This document shows, in pieces, positions 62,238 through 64,000 of a stretch of DNA of 64,000 nt. The notes under the pieces were generated by a model. That model did no database searches and was not told the origin of the DNA. It worked only from the letters and a program-made list of their open reading frames with translations. The translations under genes were made by a program, and so were the position numbers. Position 1 is the stretch's first letter. Each line of letters starts with the position of its first letter. Origin of the DNA: UBA8612 sp045531935 (lineage in GTDB: Bacteria; Bacillota; Clostridia; Oscillospirales; Acutalibacteraceae); assembly GCA_045531935.1 (NCBI GenBank), contig JAZSEX010000020.1, forward strand, positions 1 through 64,000, given 5' to 3'.

Positions 62238-62756
62238 ATGCTTGATGACCGCTATATGCCAAAATACCGTTTCAGAAGCGTATGCGACATAACCGCAGAG
62301 TTTCTGGAGCAAAAAGGTATAAAGGGACTTTTGCTCGATATCGACAACACTCTCATATATGATGAAACGCTCACTCCCCTGCCCGGTGTAAAGGAATGGG
62401 TAAAGCATATGCAGGGTGCGGATATACCTATGGCAATCGTCTCAAACGCTATAGCACCGAGAGTTTACGTAACAGCAAAACGTCTCGGCATCAGCAACTA
62501 TATATACAGTGCAAAAAAGCCGAAGCCTGATGGTCTGTACCGTGCGGCAGAAAAGCTCGGCTTGCCTATAAATTCGCTTGCTATGGTCGGTGACCAGCTC
62601 AAAACCGATATGTTTTCTGCAAATGCGGCAGGTGCAACGGCAATATTCACCGACAGAGCAAGGGACGAAAAAATATTTAAGTTTTATTTCAAAAAAGCAA
62701 GAGACGGCGAAAAAGAGCTGCTCGAAGAATTTGAACGCAGAAAAAACGGAGTGTAA
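62238..62756 (+). CDS. yqeG: YqeG-family HAD IIIA phosphatase
   Basis: 172 residues, ATG at 62238. HAD motif I LLLDIDNTLI, motif II IVSNAIAPRV and motifs III/IV PKPDGLYRAAEKLG and VGDQLKTDMFSA; characteristic of YqeG. In many Firmicutes it sits in the yqeG-H operon; here it is followed 3 bp later by an M24 peptidase gene. Confidence 0.93.
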   Translation: MLDDRYMPKYRFRSVCDITAEFLEQKGIKGLLLDIDNTLIYDETLTPLPGVKEWVKHMQGADIPMAIVSNAIAPRVYVTAKRLGISNYIYSAKKPKPDGLYRAAEKLGLPINSLAMVGDQLKTDMFSANAAGATAIFTDRARDEKIFKFYFKKARDGEKELLEEFERRKNGV

Positions 62757-62759
62757 CCT

Positions 62760-63836
62760 ATGGAACTGTACGAACTTACACAAATGTTGCCCAAAGATAT
62801 TGACGGAGGTATTATCGAAAGCCCTGCCTCAAGGCAGTATTTCACAGGCTTCACTGCCGATAACGGCTACCTTATTGTATCCAAAAACGGCAACGTATTT
62901 CTTACCGACAGCAGATATATCGAAGCCGCTCAGGCTCAGGTAGATTGCTGTGACGTTGTACTGCTGACCGATGCAAAGGTGCAGATACCAAAATATCTTA
63001 AGAAGTTTAACTGTTCCAACGTTGCACTTGAGGCAAACTATGTAACGGTCAGCGGCCTTCGTGAATACAGCAAAATGTTCAAGGTAGAAAATTTCAATGC
63101 CGTTTTCGACAGCAGATTCGATAAATGGATACGTTACCTCCGCAGTGCAAAGAATGAAGCAGAAGTAAAAAATATAAAGGCTGCTCAGGCTATTGCAAAC
63201 GCTGCTTATGAAAACGCAATCCGATACATACAGCCGGGTATGACCGAGCGTGAGGTTGCACTTGCTCTCGATTTTCATATGCTCCGCAACGGTGCTGAAA
63301 AGATTTCGTTTGACACTATCGTTGTCAGCGGCAAAAAGACATCTCAGCCACACGGTGTACCTACAGATAAAAAGATAGAATTCGGCGACTTTGTAACAAT
63401 GGATTTCGGTGCAGTAGTAAACGGCTACCACAGCGATATGACCCGCACTGTTGCCATAGGCGAAGCAAGTGATACAATGACTGAAATCTACGGAATTGTG
63501 CTTGAAGCCCAGCAGGCAGCAATCGAAAAAGCAGCCGCAGGTGTTGCCGCAAAAGATGTTGACGCAGCCGCAAGAAACATTATCGACGAAGCAGGCTACG
63601 GCAAATATTTCGGTCATTCAACAGGTCACGGCGTAGGTGTCGAAATTCACGAAGAGCCTACCGTTTCATCCAGGAGCGACTATATTCTCCGCGAAGGCAA
63701 TATAATTACAGCTGAGCCCGGTATCTATATCCCGGATAAATTCGGTGTCAGAATAGAGGATATGCTGCTTATAACAACAGACGGCTGTGAAAACCTCACC
63801 TCTACACCCAAAGAGCTTACCGTAATCAACAATTAA
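62760..63836 (+). CDS. M24-family aminopeptidase (Xaa-Pro type)
   Basis: 358 residues, ATG at 62760. N-terminal creatinase-like domain (~1-120), then the pita-bread domain with dinuclear-metal ligands: MDFGAVVNGYHSDMTRT (Asp, Asp), GHSTGHGVGVEIHEEP (His, Glu) and ITAEPGIYIPDKFGVRIEDM (Glu, Glu). Length matches YpdF/PepQ-type enzymes. Cytoplasmic peptide turnover. Confidence 0.94.
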   Translation: MELYELTQMLPKDIDGGIIESPASRQYFTGFTADNGYLIVSKNGNVFLTDSRYIEAAQAQVDCCDVVLLTDAKVQIPKYLKKFNCSNVALEANYVTVSGLREYSKMFKVENFNAVFDSRFDKWIRYLRSAKNEAEVKNIKAAQAIANAAYENAIRYIQPGMTEREVALALDFHMLRNGAEKISFDTIVVSGKKTSQPHGVPTDKKIEFGDFVTMDFGAVVNGYHSDMTRTVAIGEASDTMTEIYGIVLEAQQAAIEKAAAGVAAKDVDAAARNIIDEAGYGKYFGHSTGHGVGVEIHEEPTVSSRSDYILREGNIITAEPGIYIPDKFGVRIEDMLLITTDGCENLTSTPKELTVINN

Positions 63837-63848
63837 GGATGTGCTTAA

Positions 63849-64000
63849 ATGAGTAATACAGGTAAAAAAGTACTTGTAATTATAAACCCCTGCTCCGGCA
63901 GATATACCGTGCGTAACCAGCTGCTCCACATAGCCGATGAATTTACCAAAGCAGGCTACGAAACAACTGTTTACACTACACAAAAACGCGGTGATGCAAC
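63849..64000 (+). CDS. Diacylglycerol-kinase-like lipid kinase, 5' part
   Basis: 50 codons from an ATG at 63849 before the window ends. Begins MSNTGKKVLVIINPCSGRYT, the phosphate-binding INPxSG motif of DgkB/YegS-type lipid kinases. The rest is outside the window. A role in recycling diacylglycerol or making lipid phosphates is inferred from the motif alone. Confidence 0.8.
   Translation, partial: MSNTGKKVLVIINPCSGRYTVRNQLLHIADEFTKAGYETTVYTTQKRGDA

Noticed and set aside
1..64000. CRISPR array, tRNA/rRNA genes, transposase or prophage
   Set aside because: No regularly spaced repeats, no cloverleaf sequences and no recombinase or phage motifs were recognised by eye; a dedicated tRNA/ncRNA scan was not possible.

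Overview
The window looks like a chromosome segment of an anaerobic, low-to-mid GC Gram-positive bacterium, most likely a gut Clostridia member of the Ruminococcaceae/Oscillospiraceae type. The evidence is mixed: a SpoIID sporulation protein, GTP-type PEP carboxykinase, DnaD/DnaI-type replication proteins, many lipoproteins with Clostridia-style ETTAA linkers, glycoside hydrolases of families GH3, GH36 and GH43, strong AGGAGG ribosome binding sites and frequent GTG/TTG starts. No rRNA, tRNA, CRISPR array, transposase or phage gene was recognised.

Layout. (1) 1-11888, minus strand: a nine-gene accessory operon read from a sigma-A-type promoter at 11975-12003. In order it holds a degenerate EAL protein, a membrane-anchored fibre-like protein, a TasA/camelysin-like protein, a SipW-type signal peptidase, a second TasA/camelysin-like protein, a second SipW-type signal peptidase, a membrane-anchored McrB-like AAA+ ATPase, a DUF2357-like protein with a long Lys/Glu/Ala coiled-coil tail, and a large GLUG-repeat surface protein that leaves the window. 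This is the most unusual part. (2) 12147-17720, minus: a carbohydrate/secretion cluster (ThuA-like, two poorly understood proteins, an N-acetylhexosamine-kinase-like protein, a degenerate GDPD-like protein), then a PdaA-type deacetylase and a small membrane protein. (3) 17862-21052, plus: pyridoxal kinase, trmL, then an AT-richer pair (toroid-fold protein and methyltransferase) next to a repeat element. (4) 21125-27532, minus: lon, engB, lysA and a secreted GH36 alpha-galactosidase. (5) 27882-30569: divergent GH43/IolB-like/GH43 cluster. (6) 30637-37049: RluA-type pseudouridine synthase, ligA, a lipoprotein, a GT2 glycosyltransferase and a stand-alone E2-type acyltransferase. (7) 37242-44496, plus: dnaD, dnaI-like, PTS EIIC-like, tex, MATE exporter, sugar-phosphate transferase. 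(8) 44623-52688, plus: copA, rmuC, GH3, pckG. (9) 52750-64000: spoIID, citrate synthase and associated membrane genes, an acyltransferase, lipoprotein, aminotransferase, trpS, rpsU, yqeG, M24 peptidase and the start of a diacylglycerol-kinase-like gene.

Working model for the first operon (inference): the SipW-type peptidases process the TasA/camelysin-like subunits, the anchored homologue could tether or nucleate a surface fibre, the AAA+ ATPase and the DUF2357-like coiled-coil protein could form a cytoplasmic energy-using complex at the membrane, and the EAL protein could sense or bind c-di-GMP without hydrolysing it. The AAA+/DUF2357 pair normally belongs to McrBC-like restriction modules; here a nuclease domain is not seen and the pair sits in an export operon.
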